Below are positions 54,301-62,600 of a stretch of 64,000 bases of DNA, in pieces (position 1 is the first letter of the stretch; every line of letters begins with the position of its first letter). This DNA is from Fulvivirga sp. M361 (GTDB lineage Bacteria; Bacteroidota; Bacteroidia; Cytophagales; Cyclobacteriaceae): the NCBI RefSeq assembly GCF_007097395.1, contig NZ_VKDC01000014.1, positions 1 through 64,000 of the forward strand, given 5' to 3'. The notes beneath the pieces are model-generated. The model was not told the origin of the DNA and searched no databases. It saw nothing but the letters and a program-made list of their open reading frames with translations. A program made the translations under genes and the position numbers.

Positions 54301-54464
54301 GCCATGAGCAACTCAAACCACCAGGCTTCATAGATAGCCTGCCTGGCCACATTGGTGCCGAAATCATTTTCCATAAAGGTCGCATAGGCCATTGCTACGG
54401 CAAAGGCTAAAAGTGCAACCAGCGTAATTTTATTGGAAAAGAGAAAGGACCAGATCTTTTTCAT
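51342..54464 (-). CDS. ccsBA: Fused cytochrome c biogenesis protein ResB-CcsA (system II)
   Basis: 1040 residues joining both subunits of the system II heme exporter and cytochrome c synthetase. The N-terminal 450 residues are ResB-like, with TMs near 12-32, 45-62 and 75-96, a long periplasmic part and a fourth TM near 425. A periplasmic stretch follows to about 745. The last 290 residues are CcsA, with eight TMs and the heme-handling WWD-type motif (ESWGRYWGWDPKETW), plus conserved histidines in the membrane. It attaches heme to CxxCH motifs outside the cytoplasm. It is the last gene of the nitrite-reductase operon (55 nt after nrfA) and would mature the nine hemes of NrfA and NrfH; NrfA's CxxCK heme may need a specialised synthetase like this. 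Confidence 0.92.
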   Translation of the reverse strand: MKKIWSFLFSNKITLVALLAFAVAMAYATFMENDFGTNVARQAIYEAWWFELLMAILALNFAGNIYRYRLLRKDKLSILLFHLAFIVVLIGAFVTRYSSYEGLVRIREGQSTNKIISQERYVKMQVHWDNQEWEFEKRTHLTRLNQPDIDLEAGKTNDPIRIRINRFVPDAIQGLVESEDENEVIELVAATGEGRSSFYLESGGSVFLNGHEVTFNNEKVNGINITGGNDRYLIHSPEDFNYLVMANQQSGRLTKDVTDTLRTRALYRSDHLSFVVNMIYKGKRLDYQTTENKELAQNAADLLFVDLMQGNTQKTVILAALNGVFSPMQETSLNDYDVKLSYGPRLTPLPFSLRLTDFQLERYPGSTSPSSYASELVVEDDERTFPVRISMNNVLDHKGYRFFQASYDLDELGTVLSVNKDFWGTQITYLGYILMGLGMLLTLFGKNSRFVQVSKKLNQLKLGTAVLISAMVIFPGLISANSLVAEEEPVLSTKMYMDKSHAAEFGRLMVQDMDGRIKPINTLASEFLRKLTRKTHYMLKEDGETYKLNSDQVFLSIHHDPLSWQYMPLIKVDVKKGKMILLQLGQEDKDMLSFQDLLDDNGEYRLRENVEAAQRKKPAERSELDNEVIKVDERFNVLFQALSGNYLKIFPQPGARDHKWFNTDFINAGFRKQDSVFVRNILGSYYQDIKSAKETGDWAKPQDKLLYLKTFQDTMGKEIIPTDGRIQAELLYNNFNVFNKLFPIYWMLGIYLLLLALLRVFFDKPLLKNTYLLGVILTGLAFALQTANMILRWYAGGYPPWSNGYEMIILVSWALFLFGFIFYRKSDFILPVVALFGGTLLFVSYLDWLNPEITNLVPVLKSYWLKIHVAIIVSSYAPLALSALLGLLSLIFMIFRNDNLKKPITELTYINELSMTIGLFMLAVGTFLGGVWANESWGRYWGWDPKETWALISIVIYAIVLHMRLIPKLRGEYTFSLASVVAFFSIIMTSFGVNYYLSGLHSYAAGDPVPVPQFVYWTVGSIFLIALASYIAKSQKALKL

Positions 54465-54519
54465 GTAAACGGTTTAAGTAGCTTTATAATGAAGGGCAGA
54501 AAGTTACCCGAAGTAATCT

Positions 54520-56025
54520 TTAGTTCAGTGAAGCACTTTTTACTCCCATTTTAGCTTCCCTGGCTTTGGCCTCTTCCAGCCATTTCGGGATGATATTTTC
54601 TTTGAAGACTTGCTTTTCGCGCTCCAGTTTTTCCATATCCAATCCTACATACTGCTGGGCTTTCGCCTTAGTGGAGATATCCGGATAAGGGACTTCTCCG
54701 TCAAAACCAAGCTCATTAAGTAGTCTTACCAGCTTTATTCTGGCTTCCTGGGCCGCGTTGGTAGCAGTAGTTACAATCCTGCTTACTTCTACGGGTGAGT
54801 GGAAAGACCCTCCATGAGAGGCCACGGAATAATCCCAACGCCATTGGGCGTGACGGATATCAGTCAATATAGGCTTCATCTGTTCTTCTGTAGCTCCAAG
54901 GTCCCAGGCTTTTTTGGCCTCGACATGTGCCCTTACGAGAAGTTTTTCCAGTACAGCCTGTGTCTTCTTTATTTTGGATTGTCTTTCAAAGACGTCGCTC
55001 ATCAGATCATCCTTCTCCTGTCGGTGACATACCTGGCAAGAGTTAGCCACATTGGCTAACGGGGAGCGAATGTGGTGGTCTGTAAATTTCTGCCCTCCCT
55101 CAGTTTTATAAGGCATGTGACAGTCTGCACAAGAAACCCCTCTTTTAGCATGTACACCGGTGAGGTAAATCTCATATCCGGGGTGCTGTGCTTTTAACAT
55201 AGGAGCCTTACTTATGGCATGTTTCCAGTCGGCAAACTCTATGTTATCATAATAAGCCTCTACTTCATCCACACTCATCCCGTCTTTCCAGGGAAAGGTG
55301 AGATAAGGTACGCCTTCTTTTCCAGGTGTGTTTTTGTTAAAATAATACTCCACATGGCACTGCGCGCATACTAATGAGCGCATCTCCTGGTGAGTAGCAT
55401 CGTTTATATCTTTACCCATGGCCTGAAAAGCTTCGATCAATGCCGGTCGTGAGATCTGCAGTGACATCGTCTCAGGGTTGTGACAATCAGCGCAACCAAT
55501 CGCATTCACTACTTCAGAGCCTTTATCGCCCCATTTACCTGAATAGAATTCTGCGATACCCATCTGGTTCATAAGACGAGGCACATCCGGCCCTTTACAT
55601 GTCCAACATGTATTAGGCATAGGGCCCGTACCTGGGCCTGTCGGACCACCTGTACGCAGTGAATTTCTAAGATCCTCTATGGCATAAGCATGTCCTCTTG
55701 GTTGATTATAATCCTTAGCGAAACCATAGCCCCCCCAAAGTACCACCCAATGCGGGTTTTCTTCCAGCACGTCACGGAGTTTAGAACTGTTTGCATAGCT
55801 GACAAATGACGTGTCTTTCGTCCGCATAGCGGACTGGTATTGACGAGGAAAATTTTCTCCCCATACTTCATTTCTTGGTTCATTTTCACTTATCTCCACT
55901 TGTGGCTGATAGGCGAATTGACTTTCTGTTTTTCTACTGATGATACTGTTGGCCAGAATGCTTAGCAATAAGACAATAGCCACGGTTGATACGAATAATA
56001 GCCAGTTTTTAGTTTTACTTTTCAT
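54520..56025 (-). CDS. nrfA: Cytochrome c nitrite reductase, catalytic subunit
   Basis: 501 residues from ATG 56025, overlapping the nrfH stop by four nt (ATGA); the ORF runs 13 residues further up inside nrfH. A signal/anchor segment (WLLFVSTVAIVLLLSILANS) directs periplasmic export. Five heme sites are seen: CWTCK near residue 140 (the catalytic Lys-ligated heme), CADCH near 178, CAQCH near 220, CADCH near 299 and CQVCH near 330. The enzyme reduces nitrite to ammonium with six electrons, taking them from NrfH. All hallmark residues are present and length is normal. The following ResB-CcsA gene is probably its heme lyase. Confidence 0.95.
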   Translation of the reverse strand: MKSKTKNWLLFVSTVAIVLLLSILANSIISRKTESQFAYQPQVEISENEPRNEVWGENFPRQYQSAMRTKDTSFVSYANSSKLRDVLEENPHWVVLWGGYGFAKDYNQPRGHAYAIEDLRNSLRTGGPTGPGTGPMPNTCWTCKGPDVPRLMNQMGIAEFYSGKWGDKGSEVVNAIGCADCHNPETMSLQISRPALIEAFQAMGKDINDATHQEMRSLVCAQCHVEYYFNKNTPGKEGVPYLTFPWKDGMSVDEVEAYYDNIEFADWKHAISKAPMLKAQHPGYEIYLTGVHAKRGVSCADCHMPYKTEGGQKFTDHHIRSPLANVANSCQVCHRQEKDDLMSDVFERQSKIKKTQAVLEKLLVRAHVEAKKAWDLGATEEQMKPILTDIRHAQWRWDYSVASHGGSFHSPVEVSRIVTTATNAAQEARIKLVRLLNELGFDGEVPYPDISTKAKAQQYVGLDMEKLEREKQVFKENIIPKWLEEAKAREAKMGVKSASLN

Positions 56026-56630
56026 GGTTTGTTCTTTTTCATGTCTGTGGCTTCCTGTAGCCATTCGGGAATAAAAAGTTTCTGCTGCTCCTTTAATGGT
56101 AGCTGCTCAAGGTAAAAACCTACCGCGGAAAGGCTTTTAACCCTTCCATGAGGAGTCTCTCTATGGCACTCCCAACAGGTCCTGTCCAGTCGGTCATTGG
56201 AATGTGAATCCACCCAGGAGATCGTTTTAGCATCGGTCACCTGATCAAAATGACACCGGATACAATTGCTTTGAACCGCTTTTCTGCCTGCTTCGTGCAT
56301 TACAATAGCTTGCGGCTCAGTTCTGAGTGTATAAATTGTAGCATGGTAAAGCCCATCTTTTGCTTTAAATGCGTATTGTTTGAATACATTATCATGAGGA
56401 ACATGGCAATCGTTACAAGTGGCCACTTCCCGATGAGAGCTATGATTCCATGTTATATATTCGGTAGTCATAACATGGCAATTGATACAAGCTCTCGGAT
56501 CATCTGTCAAATAGGATGTTACGTTGGCCACTTTCGCAATGTAAATCATTAATGCTACCATGGCTCCAAGTAATACTATCACAATGGGTTGCCAGGATTT
56601 AGGAGGGATAAACTTTTGAAAAAAGGCCAT
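56022..56630 (-). CDS. nrfH: Cytochrome c nitrite reductase, quinol-oxidising membrane subunit
   Basis: 202 residues of the NapC/NirT family. One N-terminal membrane anchor (QPIVIVLLGAMVALMIYIAK) is followed by four CxxCH heme sites: CINCH, CNDCH, CIRCH and CWECH. NrfH takes electrons from menaquinol and passes them to NrfA, with which it forms a membrane-bound complex on the periplasmic side. The first heme region has CINCHVM, consistent with the unusual Met-ligated heme 1 of NrfH. It is translationally coupled to nrfA. Slightly longer than the classic 160-residue NrfH owing to the C-terminal tail. Confidence 0.94.
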   Translation of the reverse strand: MAFFQKFIPPKSWQPIVIVLLGAMVALMIYIAKVANVTSYLTDDPRACINCHVMTTEYITWNHSSHREVATCNDCHVPHDNVFKQYAFKAKDGLYHATIYTLRTEPQAIVMHEAGRKAVQSNCIRCHFDQVTDAKTISWVDSHSNDRLDRTCWECHRETPHGRVKSLSAVGFYLEQLPLKEQQKLFIPEWLQEATDMKKNKP

Positions 56631-56691
56631 AGTGTAGTTTTGACGTTTTCTAACGAATTATAAAATACATACTATCAAGATACGGTTACTC

Positions 56692-57984
56692 TCATTTATC
56701 CCCGATAAAAACGGTTGGATTGAAATTGATCATGAACCACACCCAATTATTAAGAGCTTTATGATCTCCCGGTGTTTGCTTCACCAGTTCCATAGACTCT
56801 CCCGCAAACATCTGGGAATACCCCAGATTTAGTTTCACATTTTTGTCTAGTGTTAAATTATATACCAAATCAACTTCTGTTCCCAGGTACTTCCCTTCAG
56901 CCTGCGTCGCATCATTCGGATCATGCAAATCTACCGGGCTGCTGAATACATGGGTATTCGCTACCAACGAGCTCTTCTGACCAGTTTTAAACCTGGTCTT
57001 AAAATGTATATCAAGTAGTCCGGTTACCCTGTTTTCCTGGCCATGAAAACTTCCTACATAGAAATAATCCATATAGCCGTAGAACTTATGGTTCGTTCCA
57101 TAAAGCGGGTTGAAAGATTTATCTTTAGTATCTTCCCTGGAAGTTCCTGATACATAATCAAACCCCAGGGTAAGCGGAGTAGCGCCTGCTTTAACCGTGG
57201 CATAAGCAGATAACAAGAAGGCACTGACATCTGTGCCCAGGCCATTCTCACCGCCCTGATAGTAAAACTCACCTCCCACTTTCAATCCGCCAACAGTGCC
57301 TGAGCCTAATACCCCATAGGTCTGCCGCATACTTACTGTAGAATCTGCTTGAACCTGCCGTCCGTCGTTATGGATAAGAGCTGAAAATTTAGCGTTGGCG
57401 AATTCTTTGTGCAACCAAATAAATTGCATGGTTTTGTAGTTGTTGACACCTGTGTAAAACGTTTCGGAAAGTTTGGCTGGCTCAAACCCGGTTTGATTAA
57501 AAGCACCCCCAATATCCAACTGAAAACTGCTGCTGTCATTTTTGAACTTAACGAGAAAAGCATCATGGCTCCTTCCCTGGGCGGCCCAGTCCAGGTCTCC
57601 AAGAAACCTTGCATTATCATAGTCCAGGTCCATCCGGCCTATCTTAAATGACCAGTTGGGATTATAGTTATAAAGCCCCCACGCTTCATAGACATTCGTC
57701 ATGGTGGGGTCATTCTTATAAATCTGATTAGTAGAACCCCAGATACGTACATCTTGTAAGTTTACCTTAACCTGGAAAGAACTGACCTTGTAACTGGCAA
57801 ACAAGCGGCTTCGTTGCTCAACGAAAAAAGCAGCATCACGATTATCTTCGGTAAGGGTTTTAAAGCCATTTCTAAATTCGGCCCTTGGACGAACCTGCGT
57901 ACCCAACGTTAACTGGCCATACACAAAATGACTGGACAGGAAGAGGGCTATTGTAGCTGAGTATATTAGTAGTTTTGGATTCAT
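56692..57984 (-). CDS. Outer-membrane porin, alginate-export-like family
   Basis: 430 residues, signal peptide ending FVYGQ, then a beta-barrel-like protein with many amphipathic strands (GTQVRPRAEFRNGF, FKIGRMDLDYDNARFLG, LNLGYSQMFAGESM). It resembles the Alginate_exp porin family of 16-18-stranded barrels, which in Bacteroidota often accompanies respiratory gene clusters. First gene of the nrf operon, 61 nt before nrfH. Its probable task is to let nitrite or another small anion in or ammonium out across the outer membrane; this is inference from context. A dyad lies 54 nt upstream. Confidence 0.75.
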   Translation of the reverse strand: MNPKLLIYSATIALFLSSHFVYGQLTLGTQVRPRAEFRNGFKTLTEDNRDAAFFVEQRSRLFASYKVSSFQVKVNLQDVRIWGSTNQIYKNDPTMTNVYEAWGLYNYNPNWSFKIGRMDLDYDNARFLGDLDWAAQGRSHDAFLVKFKNDSSSFQLDIGGAFNQTGFEPAKLSETFYTGVNNYKTMQFIWLHKEFANAKFSALIHNDGRQVQADSTVSMRQTYGVLGSGTVGGLKVGGEFYYQGGENGLGTDVSAFLLSAYATVKAGATPLTLGFDYVSGTSREDTKDKSFNPLYGTNHKFYGYMDYFYVGSFHGQENRVTGLLDIHFKTRFKTGQKSSLVANTHVFSSPVDLHDPNDATQAEGKYLGTEVDLVYNLTLDKNVKLNLGYSQMFAGESMELVKQTPGDHKALNNWVWFMINFNPTVFIGDK

Positions 57985-58387
57985 GTGTACAGGTTAATGG
58001 TAACAAAAAATCACAAATAAACTATGTGTTTATTTGAAAGTAATTGAAAATCAATTACTTAAATCATTTGTAGCTAATACAACTATCCACGAACATAATT
58101 GCTGAAAGCTCTATCAGAACTGATTTTTGATTCCTTTAAATATGAGGTTTGTCATAATGAAGGTATAGAGCGAGATAAGGCTGTTAATCATGATAGTAAT
58201 ACACTCAAAATAGTGAGTAAATTATTTCCGGCCCTTAAAAAACTCACCTCAATCGCACTCCACCTATTTGACACATAATACTCAACGTGCGATGTCTGAT
58301 CAGACAGACGGTTACATATTCATCCAAAAATTTAAAGCAACAGAGTACACCGGGGAAGGTGTTATACCTATAGGTTAGTGGCCGACT
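57985..58387. other. 403-nt promoter region of the nrf operon
   Basis: Apart from the 23-bp dyad at 58038-58060 and an imperfect -7-like ATAGTTTATTTG on the minus strand (58014-58025), nothing is recognised. The part next to the amidohydrolase gene has a short perfect palindrome ACCTATAGGT (58366-58375). Confidence 0.4.
58038..58060. promoter_or_regulatory. 23-bp dyad upstream of the nrf operon (putative regulator site)
   Basis: AAGTAATTGA and TCAATTACTT are exact inverse arms of 10 bp with AAA between. The site is 54 nt before the porin start codon and just upstream of a -7-like element. It does not have the FNR/CRP half-site spacing. The 23-bp length and AAG...CTT ends resemble sites of NsrR-type Rrf2 regulators, but the inner sequence differs. 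Regulator unknown. Confidence 0.55.
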
Positions 58388-59974
58388 TCACTTGTTCATT
58401 CCGGGCTGAACAATCTCATATCCTGTCTCGGCTTTTTCCTTTGCGACCATTTCCTTTACGTCTTTCAATAACTTCTTAGCATCGTAGATCACACCATCCT
58501 TAATGGTATATTTTACTCCCCCTACGCGCACCACTTCGTTTTCTTCAGTAAGTTTAATGGCCCCTGTTCCGTACAATGATTTTAGGTTCTGCAAAGGATT
58601 TTCTTCCACAATGGCAAAATCAGCCAGCTTTCCTACTTCTATGGTACCGATCTGATCGTCCATGCCTAATGCTTCTGCTCCGTTAAGTGTAGCTGATTTA
58701 ATAACTTCCAGAGGATGGAATCCGGCTTCACGTAATAGCTCCAGTTCCCGGATGTAGGCAAAACCATAAAGTTGGAAGATAAACCCCGAGTCTGATCCCG
58801 CAGTTACCCGGCCTCCACGGTTCTTATATTCATTGATAAAGGTCATCCATAGACGGTAGTTCTCTTTCCAATCCACTTCCTGCTCCGTGCCCCAATAATG
58901 CCAGTAAGAGCCATGTGATATTTTACTGGGTTGGTAAAACTCCCATAAGCTGGGCATAGTATAATCTTCATGCCATTCCGCTCTTCTGGCACGCATCAGG
59001 TCGCGGCTGGCTTCATAGATATTGAACGTAGGGTCAAGTGTAAAATCCAGTTCCAGCAGTTCATCCATTACCGTATTCCAATGGTCAGAAAAAGGTGGTG
59101 CGGCTTGTTTCCAAAGCCTTCCCGCCTCTCCAAAGCGGTCTTGTTCATTGTTATAGTTATAATCCAAAGGGTAATGTTGCACCACCCGGTCTGTAAAAAG
59201 CGCTTCCGGAAGTCCGTACCAATGCTCCATGGAAGTAAGACCGGCCCGGGCTGAGTTCAGTACATTCCAGCGTACAACATCCATCTGTGCATGATGGCAC
59301 GCTGAACGTAGCCCTAACTTCTTATTCTCATCCAACGCTGCAGCCATAATATCAGGTGCTGCACCAAAAAATTTGATACCATCAGCACCCTTTTTGGCAT
59401 TATTCCTGACCCATTCACGTGCCATTTCAGGTGAACTAATGGTTTCTGTGCTGCCTTGACCAAAGGCAGTATAAGCTAACAACCGTGGTGCTGTTATCTT
59501 ATTTTTAGCACTCTTTTGTTTTTGGTCTAACACCCACTCCAGGCCATTTCCTGCCGAAGGGTCACGAACGGTAGTAATGCCATGGGCCATCCATAACTTA
59601 AAGACATATTCAGCATCTACTCCCTGGGCAGTACCACCAATGTGACCATGCATATCTATTAATCCTGGTAACAGGTACATACCGGAAGCGTCGAGCTCTT
59701 TACCTCCTGAAATGAGTTCAGGCCTGCGATCAGGATCTATAGTTACCCCCGGGTAGCCCACCACTTTTACCTCCACTATCTTATCGTTTTCAACTACCAC
59801 GTCAACAGGGCCTATCGGTGGTGCACCATCTCCTTTGATCACTGTTACACCACGGATAATAAGTTGTGGCCAGGGACCCTCACCTTCTTTTACTTCCGGG
59901 GCTTTTTCTATCTGTGCAAAAGAAGTTATGGCCAGTAACTGTACCAGTAAAAGGATGTAAAAGCTGAATTTCAT
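58388..59974 (-). CDS. Exported amidohydrolase (imidazolonepropionase-like)
   Basis: 528 residues with a signal peptide (MKFSFYILLLVQLLAITSFAQ). Amidohydrolase superfamily TIM barrel: metal ligands in LIDMHGHIGG (near residue 115), a central CHHAQ and MEHWYG, and the catalytic Asp in AGSDSG (near 395); the C-terminal composite domain ends with ADFAIVEENPL. These periplasmic relatives hydrolyse cyclic amides, peptides or organophosphates; the substrate cannot be read. The gene is monocistronic, about 150 nt from the MFS transporter gene on the same strand; a shared pathway is possible but unsupported. Confidence 0.85.
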   Translation of the reverse strand: MKFSFYILLLVQLLAITSFAQIEKAPEVKEGEGPWPQLIIRGVTVIKGDGAPPIGPVDVVVENDKIVEVKVVGYPGVTIDPDRRPELISGGKELDASGMYLLPGLIDMHGHIGGTAQGVDAEYVFKLWMAHGITTVRDPSAGNGLEWVLDQKQKSAKNKITAPRLLAYTAFGQGSTETISSPEMAREWVRNNAKKGADGIKFFGAAPDIMAAALDENKKLGLRSACHHAQMDVVRWNVLNSARAGLTSMEHWYGLPEALFTDRVVQHYPLDYNYNNEQDRFGEAGRLWKQAAPPFSDHWNTVMDELLELDFTLDPTFNIYEASRDLMRARRAEWHEDYTMPSLWEFYQPSKISHGSYWHYWGTEQEVDWKENYRLWMTFINEYKNRGGRVTAGSDSGFIFQLYGFAYIRELELLREAGFHPLEVIKSATLNGAEALGMDDQIGTIEVGKLADFAIVEENPLQNLKSLYGTGAIKLTEENEVVRVGGVKYTIKDGVIYDAKKLLKDVKEMVAKEKAETGYEIVQPGMNK

Positions 59975-60122
59975 AGTATATAAGGTTTTTTGGCAAGTTG
60001 AACCTGGACTAAGCCATAGAAATTTATTACGATCTATAACTGACTATAAATAGTCCAGGTTGAATATAAGCATGCCATAGCATCAAAAAAACAGAGATGT
60101 GATGAATGGCCCCGATAATTGC

Positions 60123-61331
60123 TTACAGCAGCTTGCCTTTCACCAGCCAAAAGAGTAAACCTGACAGGAGTGCTCCCCCCGTGAAAAGGTACATAACCAC
60201 GGCGTAGCCATAGTTATCGGACAGTTGCATACCAAGATTATGCCCTACCAAATGTGCCATTGAAAAAGCAATCTGAAAGTAAGCCATGTACATACCTGTG
60301 CTACCTCGGGAGCCACGTTCCATTGCCACAGTGTTGGCAAAAGGGAAGCAGAGCATTTCCGCTATGGTAGCTAATATGAGGCCTATCACCAAATACCCAC
60401 CCCAACCGGAAAAGTTTACTATCAAAAACCCAAAACCTAATAATACTGCTGAAAAAAATAAGATCATGAAACGTGAAAAACGTTCCCGGTGATCCAGGGC
60501 ATAGATCAAAGGCATCTCAAAAATAAAGATAAGTAACCCCGATAATGCCATTAACAGTCCTATTTCGCCCTCCGTTAATCCGCGGTCTTGTTTATAGAAA
60601 ACAGGCATCAACGAAAAGTATTGAAAGAACATGGTAGCAAATACAAAAAGAGCTGTCAGAAAAATAAGATAGTCATAGTCTTTATAGGGGGCTAACTGCT
60701 TAGTTGTTTCTTCTTTGACTGCCTTAACGGGTTGACTTTTTGGGTTTAAAAGCATGGTGATCAGCAAGCCAGCTATCACACAGGTGATGCCATCTACCCA
60801 AAATAGTAAGTTGTAACCTATGGTGGAGATGATCAAACCTCCCAGTGCCGGGCCTACCGAAAACCCAAGGTTAATCGCCAGCCTTATAAGTGTCACAGCC
60901 CTGGTCCGGTTACCGGGTTTACTATACGCAGTAATGGCAACGTAGACTGCAGGCCTAAAAGCATCACTTGTAAGCATAAAGAAAAAAACACCGGCTATTA
61001 TACCCCAATAACTTTCTATGAAACTGAGTAACACCAGCAGGACCCCTGATGAAACAAGGCTCCATACCATGATCTTATAAAAACCTACACGGTCACTAAG
61101 TTGACCTCCGATCCAGGCCCCGGCAATAGAACCTGCACCAAAACTGGTCATTACCCAGCCTACATCTTCTAATGAAAAACCACGGTCTGAGGTCAGGTAT
61201 AAAGAAAGAAATGGGATCACCATAGCGCCAGCCCTGTTGATAAGAGTAACGAGCGAAAGCCACCATATTTCTGTTGAAAAGCCAGTGAAGGACTTTTGAT
61301 AATAAGACCATGAACGATGGATAACAGACAT
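60123..61331 (-). CDS. Major facilitator superfamily transporter
   Basis: 402 residues with 12 predicted helices. The loop 2-3 motif GGQLSDRVGFYK (near residue 75) is the MFS signature, and a loop before TM5 reads AYSKPGNRTRAVTLIR. Similar proteins are drug or metabolite/proton antiporters. No substrate-specific feature is seen. Gene starts divergently from nothing on the other strand; the next gene upstream (SDR) has the same direction with about 240 nt between. Confidence 0.85.
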   Translation of the reverse strand: MSVIHRSWSYYQKSFTGFSTEIWWLSLVTLINRAGAMVIPFLSLYLTSDRGFSLEDVGWVMTSFGAGSIAGAWIGGQLSDRVGFYKIMVWSLVSSGVLLVLLSFIESYWGIIAGVFFFMLTSDAFRPAVYVAITAYSKPGNRTRAVTLIRLAINLGFSVGPALGGLIISTIGYNLLFWVDGITCVIAGLLITMLLNPKSQPVKAVKEETTKQLAPYKDYDYLIFLTALFVFATMFFQYFSLMPVFYKQDRGLTEGEIGLLMALSGLLIFIFEMPLIYALDHRERFSRFMILFFSAVLLGFGFLIVNFSGWGGYLVIGLILATIAEMLCFPFANTVAMERGSRGSTGMYMAYFQIAFSMAHLVGHNLGMQLSDNYGYAVVMYLFTGGALLSGLLFWLVKGKLL

Positions 61332-61574
61332 AAGTTATTTTAACCCGGGTCATACATTGACATTCTACTCCAAGCCCAAATTACTTCAATATCAAGCATT
61401 TTGAACTTTCATAACGAACCTTATTCCATGATCCGGGTTGAACAGAAGTATCAGGAAGTAAATAATGACGACAATGCGGAGGTGAAAATTGAGAAAACAC
61501 ATTTGTACTACTCACGTTATGACGGCACTTATGTTTCGTTAAATGACGTACTAGTATCTAATACTGCCGAGGTA

Positions 61575-62399
61575 TTATTTCCTTGCTTTCTCCGCCACCA
61601 TCCGGACAGCAGCAAAAAACCAGCTATTTGGCAGTATACGTCGCATAAATAATAAAGCCGGTGCGCCACCTCCAACGGCATACCGCAATCTCCACCCCCT
61701 GTCTGTGGCGGCCTTAAAGATTTTTTTGGCTACAACTTCAGGACCGGCAGCTGTGTTGCCTATATCCTGTATATTGTTAAAGGTCTTATCCACATACTGA
61801 TCATACGCGGTAAGTTCGTCTCTATGTACTACGTCCATAGATCGTTGGTAAAAATCAGTTTTAATAGCCCCCGGTTCTATAATTCTCACTTTGATGCCAA
61901 ATGGTTTAATCTCATAATGTAACGATTCAGAAAAGCCCTCTACGGCCCACTTTGTTCCATGATACAGGCTATAAAGTGGAAAAGTAATACGCCCGCCTAC
62001 GGAAGCAATATTAATGATGGTACCAGCTTTTTTTGCTCTGAAATAAGGTAGTATACCCCGACAGACATTCATCACTCCAAATACATTCGTATCAAATTGT
62101 TTTTTAACCTGATCATGCGTAGAAGCCTCGAAAGGGCCTACCAGTCCATAACCAGCATTATTTACAATGACATCAATACTTCCAAAATGTTGGATAGTAC
62201 CTTCAATCGCTTTATGAATTGAATTTTCATCCAATACGTCCAATGGAAAAAGTCTGACACCGTCTAATTTTTCCAATTCATTTTCTTTATCCGGTTGACG
62301 CATAGTAGCGGACACATTCCAACCTCTTAACTGAAAGTACATGGCAACAGCACGACCAATGCCTGACGAAGACCCGGTAATCAGTATCGTTTTACTCAT
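61575..62399 (-). CDS. Short-chain dehydrogenase/reductase
   Basis: 274 residues from ATG 62399; the ORF continues 25 residues upstream, but MSKTILITGSSSGIGRAVAM is the family start with the dinucleotide-binding TGSSSGIG. NNAGYG and the catalytic YHGTK (Tyr/Lys, near 150) are present, Ser lies about 13 residues before Tyr. Classical SDR fold, NAD(P)-dependent oxidoreductase on an unidentified alcohol or ketone; RGW at the end of the second strand suggests NADP preference. A C-terminal extension with LLFMRRILPNSWF is hydrophobic and may associate with membranes. Confidence 0.88.
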   Translation of the reverse strand: MSKTILITGSSSGIGRAVAMYFQLRGWNVSATMRQPDKENELEKLDGVRLFPLDVLDENSIHKAIEGTIQHFGSIDVIVNNAGYGLVGPFEASTHDQVKKQFDTNVFGVMNVCRGILPYFRAKKAGTIINIASVGGRITFPLYSLYHGTKWAVEGFSESLHYEIKPFGIKVRIIEPGAIKTDFYQRSMDVVHRDELTAYDQYVDKTFNNIQDIGNTAAGPEVVAKKIFKAATDRGWRLRYAVGGGAPALLFMRRILPNSWFFAAVRMVAEKARK

Positions 62400-62600
62400 A
62401 CTATGAATTTTTCGAAGCGACGTAACGCCGCAAAATATAATACCATCCAGGCAGAAGAACGATTTTGCTTTCAACGTATTCCCCTGTTAAAGTTATTACG
62501 CCGAATACATAATTCGTTAGCATAGACGCTTAATGAAACGAGGTTTTGTATCATTAACGGTCATTGGCACAGGAAGCCTCATTGACCGGAAGAAATCAGG

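Noticed and set aside
58038-58060. FNR/CRP binding site before the nrf operon
   Set aside because: The TTGA/TCAA halves are only 3 nt apart, whereas FNR needs six between these tetramers.
61401-61652. Plus-strand ORF of 83 codons between the MFS and SDR genes
   Set aside because: It overlaps the 3' end of the SDR gene on the other strand and shows no family feature.
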